The notes under the pieces: model-generated | The model's database searches: none | Told to the model about the DNA's origin: nothing | What the model saw: only the letters and a program-made list of their open reading frames with translations | Source: Treponema sp. | GTDB taxonomy: Bacteria; Spirochaetota; Spirochaetia; Treponematales; Treponemataceae | Direction of reading: 5' to 3' | Length of the DNA: 51,020 bases | Assembly: GCA_002749205.1 (NCBI GenBank) | Contig: PDOP01000041.1 | Coordinates: 1-51,020 of the forward strand | Translations under genes and position numbers: made by a program | Shown: one piece after another, positions 23,444 to 31,254 of the stretch | Numbering within the stretch: the stretch's first letter is position 1 | How the letters are laid out: each line of letters opens with the position of its first letter

Positions 23444-24885
23444 CTTAATATCCTCATCAATATTACTGCTAATGGTAACATAGAGCCAAAAAACAATAAA
23501 GCAAAATCAAAAAAAATATTTACATCTTTTATATAGTATTTTATTTGACCTGCTTGAATAAATCTTCCCTGTGAATATAACATCTTTCCAATAGATTTTG
23601 CCTGTATACGCATTAAAGTATTTTTTATATAACTTGAATTAAATTCAAATAATATATTTTCATTTTCTTTTACTTTACCGTTACTATCCACATTAAATTC
23701 ATTATACTTAATAATATCACCTGCTATAGGCATATTTGTTTTTTTATGTAATGACAAATACTGTATTTGATTGGTATACCAGCTATCATGTATTGAAGAT
23801 ATTAGGTCGTAAAATGCAGAATTACCTTTTCTAATACTTAAAAAATTCATATAATCATTTTCTGAAAAACCTTTTTCCCCAACTACAGCAGGGGCAGGAA
23901 TACTTACAAAGTTTGCAGTCTTATTTAGTTTATCATTTCTATAGAATAAATTCAATATAATAAAGCTAATAACCATCATACTAATTGCCGTAATTGAAAT
24001 TATAATCAGTTTCTTTCTGTTCCAAAACATGGTAACAGACAGTGGGTTCATAGCATAGGTTTTTATTCTATTATGTTTTTTGTTTTTTTCTGCAGATAAC
24101 TTCAAAATAAAATGTATAAAACCAAACCCTGAAAAACAGGAAAAACAGGCTAAAAAAAATAAAGCAAACAACTTTGCTCCTAAAATAATATTTAATATTA
24201 AAATAAAAACCGGAGCTATAATTAAAACAGGATTATTTAACATTCGTTTTTTTAACTGGATAGAATTCAAAATAAGCCCGGATTCAACAGTTGCAAGCCA
24301 ATAAGTAATCGTATAAATCGATAAAATAGAGCTTAAAAGAATAAGATACCCTTTTGATAAAGCGCCATATATCAAAAAAGGTAATACAGAAACAAAAAAC
24401 ATAATTCTTTTTTTTGTAAAGAAAAAACAAACTCCTGAAAAAATCAATAAAACAATTAAATTAAAATAAGATACCGTAGTTGTATCTTCAATAAAAAAGC
24501 TGTCTGATACTGCCCCAATAATTCTACGAAGCTTTAACTGAGAATATCTTTTAATCGGTAAATATAAATATTGAAATGAATTATTTCCCAAAAACCATCT
24601 ACAGTAAGATTTTTCAAATTCATCTCTGTAATCATCAGGTTTATTACTGTAAGAATTATCTTGAAGATTTTTAACTGATAATATTGAAATTGTATTTACA
24701 AAATTTGATTTATCCAGCTTATCTACTACTGTCTTTGTGTTTATATTTATAGGAAGCACGATAAACTGGTACCCCTTCCAAACAGTTCTAAAATCGGTGA
24801 GCGGTAAAAAAAAAGACAAAAATATCGTTAAAAAAAAGAGGAAACTAAATATAAATCCGGCGAAGATAATTGTTGATTTTTTCAT
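23440..24885 (-). CDS. Unknown membrane protein in the rnf operon
   Basis: A 481-residue protein I do not recognise. It has an N-terminal membrane helix (8-30), an extracytoplasmic stretch (~35-135), a cluster of about five helices (~140-265), a basic cytoplasmic loop (KKHNRIKTYAMN), another helix (~290-315), a second extracytoplasmic domain (~320-450) and a C-terminal helix. It shows no cofactor motif. It is translationally coupled to rnfC by an ATGA overlap and starts 24 bases after the PAP2-like gene, so it belongs to the operon. It occupies the place where an extra Rnf component would be encoded, but it is not RnfB: there are no ferredoxin cysteines. Confidence 0.8.
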   Translation of the reverse strand: MKKSTIIFAGFIFSFLFFLTIFLSFFLPLTDFRTVWKGYQFIVLPININTKTVVDKLDKSNFVNTISILSVKNLQDNSYSNKPDDYRDEFEKSYCRWFLGNNSFQYLYLPIKRYSQLKLRRIIGAVSDSFFIEDTTTVSYFNLIVLLIFSGVCFFFTKKRIMFFVSVLPFLIYGALSKGYLILLSSILSIYTITYWLATVESGLILNSIQLKKRMLNNPVLIIAPVFILILNIILGAKLFALFFLACFSCFSGFGFIHFILKLSAEKNKKHNRIKTYAMNPLSVTMFWNRKKLIIISITAISMMVISFIILNLFYRNDKLNKTANFVSIPAPAVVGEKGFSENDYMNFLSIRKGNSAFYDLISSIHDSWYTNQIQYLSLHKKTNMPIAGDIIKYNEFNVDSNGKVKENENILFEFNSSYIKNTLMRIQAKSIGKMLYSQGRFIQAGQIKYYIKDVNIFFDFALLFFGSMLPLAVILMRILR

Positions 24886-24909
24886 AAAACAAGTTGAATT
24901 ACAGCTGTA

Positions 24910-25383
24910 TTACACAGGAAAACAATATGCAAGCACAAGCCCTATCAACCCTCCAACAAACACTTCAACCGGTTTATGTCCGTTAATTTCCTTTACGGAT
25001 TTAAACTCGATATCAAGACTTTTTGACACCTTATTGCCTAAATTATTTAAAGTTTGAGCCTGTAATCCACTTGACCTTCGAACACCAACGGCATCGCGAA
25101 TCACAATAGTTGCCAAAAACAACGCTAAAACAAAATAATCGGAACTCCAACCATGCTTAATACCTATTGTGGCAGCCAAACAAACAACAACCGCTGAATG
25201 ACTGGACGGCATACCACCGGTATTACCAAAAACCTTAAAAAATATACCTATCTTTTTTCTTGGTGCTTTAATAATTGCTATAATCGCTTTGAGCAACTGT
25301 GATACGAACCAACTGGTAAAAGTGGCAAGAAAAACACCGTTTGAAAAAAGAGACCTTAACTGATAAAAATACATATTGTTCAT
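24910..25383 (-). CDS. Divergent PAP2 family (DUF212/YuiD-like) membrane protein
   Basis: A 157-residue membrane protein from the ATG at 25383 (MNNMYFYQL); an earlier in-frame start overlaps the promoter. Family motifs are visible: FLATFTSWFVSQLLK, GGMPSSHSAVV, IRDAVGVRRSSGLQA, NGHKPVEVFVGG. The PSSH and GHKPxEV pieces resemble the PAP2 phosphatase histidine motifs, but the biochemical role of this family is not settled. It is the first gene of a seven-gene operon ending with rnfA. Confidence 0.85.
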   Translation of the reverse strand: MNNMYFYQLRSLFSNGVFLATFTSWFVSQLLKAIIAIIKAPRKKIGIFFKVFGNTGGMPSSHSAVVVCLAATIGIKHGWSSDYFVLALFLATIVIRDAVGVRRSSGLQAQTLNNLGNKVSKSLDIEFKSVKEINGHKPVEVFVGGLIGLVLAYCFPV

Positions 25384-25390
25384 TGCTATA

Positions 25391-25418
25391 ATTTTCAACA
25401 AATATGGGGTTTTGTCAA
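25391..25418 (-). promoter_or_regulatory. Probable promoter of the PAP2-rnf operon
   Basis: Minus-strand TTGACA (25413-25418), 16 bp, GAAAAT (25391-25396), then 7 nt to the ATG at 25383. The -35 is perfect and the -10 weak. It overlaps the divergent promoter region of the pseudouridine synthase (TTGTCA 25412-25417, TATAAT 25433-25438). Confidence 0.5.
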
Positions 25419-25462
25419 GTCATTTTTTAATATATAATGAAAATAATTGAGGAAGGTATTTT

Positions 25463-26362
25463 ATGCAATTTACGGAATTTACTATAAAAAAAAATGATGA
25501 AAACAGAAGAATTGACAGAATATTAAAAAAAAATCTCCCCCATATTCCGCTCTCCGGTCTATATTCAAATTTGCGCAAAGGCAGAATAAAACTGAACGGA
25601 AAGAAAATAAAACCTTCACAAACGGTAAAAACCGGCGATAAATTAAAAATAGCAACCGACCTTTTACCCTCTCAAAATCTTCTCGCAGAAAAAATTAACC
25701 CGCAACCTGAATTGAAACTTGAAATATTACTTCACGATAGCGATTTTTTAATTATAAATAAACCCGAAAACAAAATTGTACATGGCAAGAACAGTTTGGA
25801 CAACTATATAAAAAACAATTTCCCTGCAAAAATTGACAGCCTTTCGTTTAAACCCGGCCCCCTCCATCGATTGGATAAAAACACAACCGGAATATTAACA
25901 TTCTCACAAAGCCTTAAAGGCGCACAAACTTTTTCACGCGCCTTACACGACAATAAACTGGAGCGTTACTATATAGGAATAGTCATCGGAAAACCCTGCA
26001 AAACCCGCTGGGAAACAATCAATGCTAACAACAAAAAAAACATAACCGATGTAAATCCAATCTACCATTTTGAAAAATTAAACTTAACATTAACCGAATT
26101 TAAACTGCACACAGGCAGAAAACACCAAATACGCATTCAATGCCAAAAATTCGGCACCCCACTACACGGAGACATAAAATTTGGAAGCCGCAAAACAAAA
26201 GAAAACTACCTACTCCATTGCTATAAACTCATCTTCCATACAAAAATACTGAGCCTGCCAAAAAAAATCACAGCCCCCATACCTGCAAGATTTAAGCACT
26301 TTCTTTTAAAAAACAATTTCAATCCTAAATCAACAATACTTGAAGACTTAATTGATAATTGA
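25463..26362 (+). CDS. RluA-family 23S rRNA pseudouridine synthase
   Basis: A 299-residue cytoplasmic enzyme. It has an N-terminal S4 RNA-binding domain (RRIDRILKKNLPH...RKGRIKLNGKK, residues 15-50), then the RluA/RluC/RluD catalytic domain with Asp138 in HRLDKNTTG, and the conserved LHTGRKHQIR and HGDIKFG motifs. S4 plus RluA architecture fits RluC or RluD. It isomerises uridine in rRNA; which sites cannot be told. A GGAAGG ribosome site precedes the ATG. Monocistronic. Confidence 0.93.
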   Translation: MQFTEFTIKKNDENRRIDRILKKNLPHIPLSGLYSNLRKGRIKLNGKKIKPSQTVKTGDKLKIATDLLPSQNLLAEKINPQPELKLEILLHDSDFLIINKPENKIVHGKNSLDNYIKNNFPAKIDSLSFKPGPLHRLDKNTTGILTFSQSLKGAQTFSRALHDNKLERYYIGIVIGKPCKTRWETINANNKKNITDVNPIYHFEKLNLTLTEFKLHTGRKHQIRIQCQKFGTPLHGDIKFGSRKTKENYLLHCYKLIFHTKILSLPKKITAPIPARFKHFLLKNNFNPKSTILEDLIDN

Positions 26363-26388
26363 TTTTAAATTTATCGCTAGCGCTCTTA

Positions 26389-26549
26389 ACCCGCGACCGT
26401 CGCATAATCTTCCGTCCTCTGCTTATAAATATAAACGGCGTTTTCCGTTATACTTCAACCGCCTCTTCTTAATAAAATAATTGAACGGAAGGATAGACTG
26501 CGGTCGCCAAATACCGCAAAAAAAAGTTAGCACACTCCGGTTTTCTGAT
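26389..26549 (-). repeat. Family-1 covarying intergenic element, copy d
   Basis: Minus orientation. Outer arms CGACCG (26394-26399) and CGGTCG (26501-26506), inner arms CTTCCGTCC (26409-26417) and GAACGGAAG (26483-26491). The single mismatch becomes a G-U pair when read on the minus strand. The constant CATAATC and GGATAGACTG loop sides and the CCGG box with TTTTCTGA (26537-26549) are present. It fills most of the gap between convergent genes. Confidence 0.85.
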
Positions 26550-26592
26550 AAAAACAAAAAAACACCTTGAAAAAATATTAAGTAGTATAAAA

Positions 26593-26612
26593 AAGTAGAC
26601 AAAAGTCTACTT
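26593..26612 (-). terminator. Intrinsic terminator of the nuclease-like gene
   Basis: The stem AAGTAGAC/GTCTACTT with a 4-nt loop is followed by a T run on the minus strand, 25 bases past the stop at 26637. Confidence 0.8.
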
Positions 26613-26636
26613 AAACATACGTGTTAAGAATAATTA

Positions 26637-27656
26637 TTAATGAGCTTCTTGTATTCTTCTAATAAATTCTTCAAACGTTACACATCTGTTTTGAGGTATT
26701 TGAGCGGCTATCCAGTTTTTCCCCCTTCCCTTTTTTCTACTTCTGTCTTTTAATAATGGTGTTTGAATTTTCACACAATCATCAAGAAAGAAATATGTAT
26801 AGATTTCTTCTTTCTTATCCAATTGAACACCTTCAAGCCATTTCTTTACTAATCCTGTTTTTTCTCCTGCAAATTGTTTTAAATCATCAAGAAAAGAAGG
26901 AATTTCAGATGGCTTTGCAGAAATAATTCCTAATATCTTGGAAAGACTCGATATCCCTTCTGTTTCGCCTGATGCTTTGGTATAGTAAGGTGCAAAATAC
27001 AATGGACTTCCGTATAGTTTATCCCTTCGATAAATATTGTGGTCTTTATATTTTTTCACCTCTTTTGAATCACCCAAATCTTGAATGAGTATTTCTTTTT
27101 GACCTCTCAAATTATACCCCCTTCTAAGATAGTTTTGAAAATCCTGAAGTAAACAACCATCTAATTCAAAAGTTTTATCATCTATTAAATTATCAATATC
27201 GATCCAACCAATATTTTTTATATTTATTTCATTACTGATTTGTATTTCATAATCATTTGTTTGAGTCAATATACAAAGCACCTTCTCGGGAACATCAGCA
27301 AAAGAAGAAAGATATTGTTGACGCTGTCTTTTAATCTTATTATTTCCGAGCTTACATTCAATAATAACATGGAATTTATTTGAGCAGAACAATTCAATAT
27401 CAGTACGCCCCTCTTTTCTTTTTCTCTCAGTCTGAATTGAAACAGATTTAAAGTTGAAAGGAGTGTTCTTTACATTTAATCCGATAAATCGTAAAAATTT
27501 AAATAAGAATACAGGGTTTTTAGACAATACATAAGCGAAAGCTTTAGAAAGAGCGGTTTCATCATTACCCAATAAATCAAACCGGTTTAATGCGTATCTT
27601 TCCATTCCTTCAGGTTTAATAATCATTATTTGTAGAGATTTCCCATAACTGTCCAC
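26637..27656 (-). CDS. Stand-alone PD-(D/E)XK nuclease-like protein
   Basis: A 339-residue cytoplasmic protein. The nuclease core lies in the first third: GRTDIELF with Asp86, then HVIIECKLG with Glu100 and Lys102, matching motifs II and III of the PD-(D/E)XK fold; a Glu in NDETALSKAF (32-41) may be motif I. The C-terminal half is basic and unrecognised (KYKDHNIYRRDKLYG, KKGRGKNWIAAQIP). Proteins of this layout occur as stand-alone accessory nucleases, some in defence loci, but there is no partner methylase or helicase here. The GTG start lies inside a hairpin; ATG at residue 11 (27626) is an alternative. Lone gene. Confidence 0.75.
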   Translation of the reverse strand: MDSYGKSLQIMIIKPEGMERYALNRFDLLGNDETALSKAFAYVLSKNPVFLFKFLRFIGLNVKNTPFNFKSVSIQTERKRKEGRTDIELFCSNKFHVIIECKLGNNKIKRQRQQYLSSFADVPEKVLCILTQTNDYEIQISNEINIKNIGWIDIDNLIDDKTFELDGCLLQDFQNYLRRGYNLRGQKEILIQDLGDSKEVKKYKDHNIYRRDKLYGSPLYFAPYYTKASGETEGISSLSKILGIISAKPSEIPSFLDDLKQFAGEKTGLVKKWLEGVQLDKKEEIYTYFFLDDCVKIQTPLLKDRSRKKGRGKNWIAAQIPQNRCVTFEEFIRRIQEAH

Positions 27657-27690
27657 TTGTAAAACCTACTTGGATTTTACAAGTGGACAG
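27649..27690. repeat. Perfect 16-bp hairpin, ACTTGTAAAA module
   Basis: CTGTCCACTTGTAAAA and its exact reverse complement lie around a 10-nt loop. The ACTTGTAAAA/TTTTACAAGT core is the same as the hairpin inside the long inverted repeats (about 292-330 and 10998-11030). It sits between the stop of the TIGR00300 gene and the GTG start of the nuclease gene and overlaps the latter. Confidence 0.75.
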
Positions 27691-27697
27691 TCAATAT

Positions 27698-28804
27698 TTA
27701 TTTTTTGATTATTGCCCGTTTGATGTTTTTCATAAAGTCTTGAGCATTTGTTACAATGGAAGTTGCAGTAAGTGTTCCTCTGTCGGAAAGCTTATTTACG
27801 GTAAATTCCTGAATATCAATTGTATACATGTAAACAGGGCGAATTTCTCCGTCAAAATCATTATACGAGGGAGTCATATTTCCGGTTGCAATTGTAAATA
27901 ATACAGCCGAAACCATAATAATTGTTGAAGTATGTCTGCTATGTACACGCATAGCATCTTGAGCTTCATAGAAATTATCGTATGTACCGGGTAATGCAAA
28001 TCTATCACGAATAGTTCCGGCGATTACAATCGGAACATTACATTCAACACAAGCCTTCACAAAACCGTCTTTTACCTTTCCTGATTTTACAAATGCCTCA
28101 AGAGAACCTGCCTTTCTAGCCATGTTAATTGTTTCATAATAATGCCGATTGGTGTTTTGCTCTTTTTTAAAAATATCCTGTCCCCAAGTACTGCCAAAGA
28201 CAGCTTGCTCTAAATCAAATGCGGCAAGTGCATTTCCGCAAAGAATGGCATTTACATATCCGCCTCGAACAAGTTTTTCCAGTGCTTCTCTGGAGCCTGA
28301 ATCCAGCGTTATGGCAGAGCCCAAAACCCAAGTTACTTTTCCGTTATGTTGTTTTTCATGCTCTAAAATTTGATAAAGTTTATCATAATCAATCGAAAAA
28401 GCCGTCTCCCTTGAACGACCTGAGCGAAAAGCAAATGTATCTGAGGTCTTTTCTTCTGTTTCAAAACCACCTGTGTAAACATAAATTCCTTCACTTGCAT
28501 CTTCTGCTCTTCCGACAACAACCTTATCGCCTTTTTTTAAGTTTCTGAATTCCACAATAGAAACAGACTCTTTACCGGGTGTATCATCTGCTACACAAAC
28601 AGTATCCATTCTGCTTTCTGTAGCCAAAATCCACTTACCGTTAATTTTAAAGTATTCTGGAAAAACCGACAAAGCATGATAATCTGCAGGTGAAATACCG
28701 TCTTCGGGAGCTTCAACCAATTTTGCATTCGGGGCATCTTTTAGAAATGACTGTTCAAGATCAGGATGCCTGTATGTCGGTATTTTAAATTTATTTTTAT
28801 CCAT
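27698..28804 (-). CDS. TIGR00300-family (ornithine cyclodeaminase-like) protein, copy 2
   Basis: A 368-residue cytoplasmic protein. An N-terminal beta-rich domain (~1-120; YFKINGKWILATESRMD, EDASEGIYVYTGGFE) precedes a Rossmann-type domain (WVLGSAITLDSGSREAL, GYVNAILCGNALAAFDLE, VPIVIAGTIRDR). This C-terminal domain matches the TIGR00300/LOR-SDH family, in which an archaeal member is an NAD-dependent ornithine cyclodeaminase making proline. Oral treponemes are known to convert ornithine to proline, which would fit. The second half of the family motif reads TIRDRFALPGTYD instead of SIRDDGPLP, so its activity may differ from copy 1. It starts 6 bases after copy 1 in one operon. Confidence 0.8.
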   Translation of the reverse strand: MDKNKFKIPTYRHPDLEQSFLKDAPNAKLVEAPEDGISPADYHALSVFPEYFKINGKWILATESRMDTVCVADDTPGKESVSIVEFRNLKKGDKVVVGRAEDASEGIYVYTGGFETEEKTSDTFAFRSGRSRETAFSIDYDKLYQILEHEKQHNGKVTWVLGSAITLDSGSREALEKLVRGGYVNAILCGNALAAFDLEQAVFGSTWGQDIFKKEQNTNRHYYETINMARKAGSLEAFVKSGKVKDGFVKACVECNVPIVIAGTIRDRFALPGTYDNFYEAQDAMRVHSRHTSTIIMVSAVLFTIATGNMTPSYNDFDGEIRPVYMYTIDIQEFTVNKLSDRGTLTATSIVTNAQDFMKNIKRAIIKK

Positions 28805-28810
28805 TTTAAG

Positions 28811-29893
28811 TTACCCCCTCTTACCTTGAATTAACGCTTTTTGTATATTAACAACGAAGTCCTGCACATTAGTTACCACAGTTTTGACTGCAATATTTTC
28901 ACGAGCGGCTGAAATTTTATGTGTTACATTTTCCGTTACATCTACAGAATACAAATACACAGGCACAACTTCAGCAGTTTCAGTAACCCTGTAGCTTGAA
29001 GCTAAGTTTGCGGTTGACACCGAATGTAACAATGTTGCAAGACATATAATAAGAGTTGCCTTATTTGTCATGTCTTTCATTGCTTCAAGTGCTCCTGTTG
29101 CAGTTTGATAAACTTCAGGTAAAGGGCCGTCATCTCGGATAGATCCTGCAAGAACATAGGGAATTCCCAATTCCGTAATTTTTTTCATAAATCCGTTTTT
29201 AACATGCCCTTGCGAAATAAAGTTGTCGATTGAACCTGCTCGACGAACTTCGTTTAGTAAATCCAAATGATTATAGTGCCCCATTGGCACGGACTCTTGA
29301 GTATATATATTCTGTCCAAGAGCCGTATTCAAATAACCGCCCTCTAAATCGTGTGTAGCCATTGCATTACCGGCCATTAAACCGTTTACATAACCTGCTG
29401 TTGCCAAATCAGAAAGGGCTATTCTTGTATCATGGTCAAATACAACCGATGGGCCTAAAACCCAAACAATGTATCCGCCTGATTTTTTTTCGTGCTCCAT
29501 CAACCGATACAAAAATTCATAATCATTTGAAAAAGAGGTTTCTACCGCTTTTTTTGACACAGAAACATGACCAAAAGGATTTTCAACTTTAAAAACACCT
29601 TCGCTTGCATCATCTTTTGTTGCAAGAACTACATGCTCTCCTTGTTTCAAATCACGCAACTCTTTTACCTGTATTTGTGAATTATGCAAAGTAGCAACAC
29701 AATTCAGTGAATTCCGTGCAGGTAAAATCCAACTTCCGTTATACTTGAAATAAGTAGGCAAATGAGAAGTCAAATAAAATCCGTCAGGGGCAACTCCGTC
29801 TTTTTCTACGGTTTCGGTTTTAACATTCTCCGCATTTGTAAATTTAACATCGGAAAAATCAGGCCTATTGAATTTAGGCATTTCAAAGGTCAT
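28811..29893 (-). CDS. TIGR00300-family (ornithine cyclodeaminase-like) protein, copy 1
   Basis: A 360-residue cytoplasmic protein, paralog of the next gene. The C-terminal domain keeps the canonical family sequences: VWVLGPSVVFDHDTRIAL, GYVNGLMAGNAMATHDLE, GHYNHLDLLNEVRRAGSI and VLAGSIRDDGPLPEV. The ADP-binding and substrate region therefore looks complete. The predicted reaction is NAD-dependent deamination-cyclisation of ornithine, or a related opine/amino-acid reaction (inference from the archaeal member). It is the first gene of a two-gene operon with an AGGAG ribosome site. The tandem copies may form a hetero-oligomer. Confidence 0.82.
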   Translation of the reverse strand: MTFEMPKFNRPDFSDVKFTNAENVKTETVEKDGVAPDGFYLTSHLPTYFKYNGSWILPARNSLNCVATLHNSQIQVKELRDLKQGEHVVLATKDDASEGVFKVENPFGHVSVSKKAVETSFSNDYEFLYRLMEHEKKSGGYIVWVLGPSVVFDHDTRIALSDLATAGYVNGLMAGNAMATHDLEGGYLNTALGQNIYTQESVPMGHYNHLDLLNEVRRAGSIDNFISQGHVKNGFMKKITELGIPYVLAGSIRDDGPLPEVYQTATGALEAMKDMTNKATLIICLATLLHSVSTANLASSYRVTETAEVVPVYLYSVDVTENVTHKISAARENIAVKTVVTNVQDFVVNIQKALIQGKRG

Positions 29894-29923
29894 AAATACT
29901 CCTGTTTATTTTTGATTTATGAA

Positions 29924-29952
29924 AGTCTACCATTAAATTAAATTTCTGTCAA
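29924..29952 (-). promoter_or_regulatory. Promoter of the TIGR00300 pair
   Basis: Minus-strand TTGACA (29947-29952), 17 bp, TAGACT (29924-29929), about 30 bases before the ATG at 29893 and its AGGAG site. Confidence 0.8.
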
Positions 29953-30036
29953 GTATGCGAAAGAATACAATATTTCCAAACATAAGGATTAAATTTTTTA
30001 ATTTTAAAAAACATAATCATTTACCCTACTAAACAA

Positions 30037-30064
30037 TAGACAAAATTACGGAAATTTGTATAAT
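30037..30064 (+). promoter_or_regulatory. HAD-gene promoter overlapping the upstream ATG
   Basis: TAGACA (30037-30042), 16 bp, TATAAT (30059-30064). The -10 box contains the first in-frame ATG (30063), so RNA should begin near 30071-30072, at the GTG three codons later. Confidence 0.65.
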
Positions 30065-30071
30065 GCAAATT

Positions 30072-30764
30072 GTGAAAGAAATTAAAGCTGTTGCATTTGA
30101 TATTGACGGAACTCTATACCCCAATAGGCGATTTTTCATTGCCATATTGCCGTTTATACTTAAAAATTTTAGATTAATGAATGCTTTTAGAATTGTCAGG
30201 CATGAGCTTCGTAAATTAGCCGAAGATACATTGATTGAAGATTTTTATCAAAAACAGGCAGAGTTAATGATAAAACACACCGGAATACCGGATGATGCTA
30301 ATTATATAAAGGCAGAAATTGCAAACAAAATATACAAAGGATGGGCACCTTTATTTCAAAAAATTAAACCGTATAAAAATGTTTTTGAAACAATTCAATG
30401 CTTAAAACAATCCGGCTTGAAGATAGCCTTATTATCGGATTTTCCGATAGAGCAAAAAGGCGATGTTTGGGGAATTCTGCCATTATGTGATTGCTCACTT
30501 AGCTCTGAAGAAACAGGAGCATTAAAACCCTCGCCCGTTCCGTTTAAAGCTCTGGCGGAAAAATTAGAGCTCCCTGCCGAAAATATACTTTATGTCGGCA
30601 ACAGTGTTGAATACGATGTAACAGGTGCCGCAAATTATGGTATGAAAACAGCTTATATTTGCTCGAAATTTAAAAGAGCCTTTACTTCAAAAAACAAGTA
30701 TTCCGACTTTAGATTTTCATCATATAAAGAGCTTGAAAAAATTTTACTAAAAGAAAGGGCTTAA
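30072..30764 (+). CDS. HAD-superfamily hydrolase
   Basis: A 230-residue cytoplasmic phosphatase-like protein. The start is set at GTG 30072 because the ATG at 30063 lies within the -10 box. The nucleophile motif is FDIDGTLYP (Asp/Asp), followed by a helical cap; motif II is in ALLSDFP, motif III Lys in GALKPSP, and motif IV in YVGNSVEYDVTGAANYG. The order fits subfamily I HADs such as phosphoglycolate- or nucleotidase-like phosphatases. The substrate cannot be read. The first residues after the GTG run straight into the first HAD strand, which supports the later start. Confidence 0.88.
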   Translation: MKEIKAVAFDIDGTLYPNRRFFIAILPFILKNFRLMNAFRIVRHELRKLAEDTLIEDFYQKQAELMIKHTGIPDDANYIKAEIANKIYKGWAPLFQKIKPYKNVFETIQCLKQSGLKIALLSDFPIEQKGDVWGILPLCDCSLSSEETGALKPSPVPFKALAEKLELPAENILYVGNSVEYDVTGAANYGMKTAYICSKFKRAFTSKNKYSDFRFSSYKELEKILLKERA

Positions 30765-30787
30765 AGATTTCTTTTAATCTTTAAGCC
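30758..30787. terminator. Stem-loop at the end of the HAD gene
   Basis: GGCTTAAAGATT pairs with AATCTTTAAGCC around a 6-nt loop and overlaps the stop codon. The T run after it is short, so termination may be weak. The gap is shared with convergent trxA. Confidence 0.55.
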
Positions 30788-30839
30788 TGATTTTCAGTAA
30801 AATTTAATAAAAATAAAATTAGTAAAAAATATATCAAAA

Positions 30840-31163
30840 CTAAAAATGTTTTGAAACCAACTCAACAAGTTGAGCTTTATCCATAAAACCCACCCCTCTA
30901 TCTACTTCTTTGCCGTTTTTGATTACCACTAAGTTGGGGATACTTCTGACACCATATTTAGCGGCCAAACCCTTGTTCGAAGCTTCGTCAACATTAACTT
31001 TGGCAACAATAGCCTTGCCTGAAAGCTCTGCTTCAGCCTTTTCAAGCTCGGGACCAATCATTTTGCACGGGCCGCACCATGGAGCCCAAAAATCAACTAA
31101 AACAGGTAAATCTGTTTCCAATGTTTTGTCAAAATCTTCCGGTGTTAAATGTAATACAGCCAT
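30840..31163 (-). CDS. trxA: Thioredoxin
   Basis: A 107-residue cytoplasmic disulfide reductase. The active site is WCGPC (29-33), the cis-Pro is in RSIPNLVV, and the buried Asp24 precedes FWAPW. The ATG at 31163 is chosen because GGAGGC lies just before it and the length is canonical; a longer reading frame upstream would add 33 residues that do not resemble thioredoxin. Monocistronic, divergent from yigZ. It may serve glycine reductase or peroxiredoxin systems elsewhere in the genome. Confidence 0.96.
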   Translation of the reverse strand: MAVLHLTPEDFDKTLETDLPVLVDFWAPWCGPCKMIGPELEKAEAELSGKAIVAKVNVDEASNKGLAAKYGVRSIPNLVVIKNGKEVDRGVGFMDKAQLVELVSKHF

Positions 31164-31191
31164 AATAGCCTCCTTAAAATCATCTGCATTA

Positions 31192-31220
31192 AAGATACAA
31201 AAAAAAAGACTTTCGGTCAA
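31192..31220 (-). promoter_or_regulatory. trxA promoter
   Basis: Minus-strand TTGACC (31215-31220), 17 bp, TATCTT (31192-31197), about 28 bases before the trxA start codon. Confidence 0.7.
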
Positions 31221-31254
31221 TTGTTTTTTTAATATACGCCTTGGAATATTTTTT

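Noticed and set aside
19552..24885. NQR complex instead of Rnf
   Set aside because: No nqrF or nqrA, and the C-D-G-E-A order with two [4Fe-4S] sites in the C subunit is Rnf-like.
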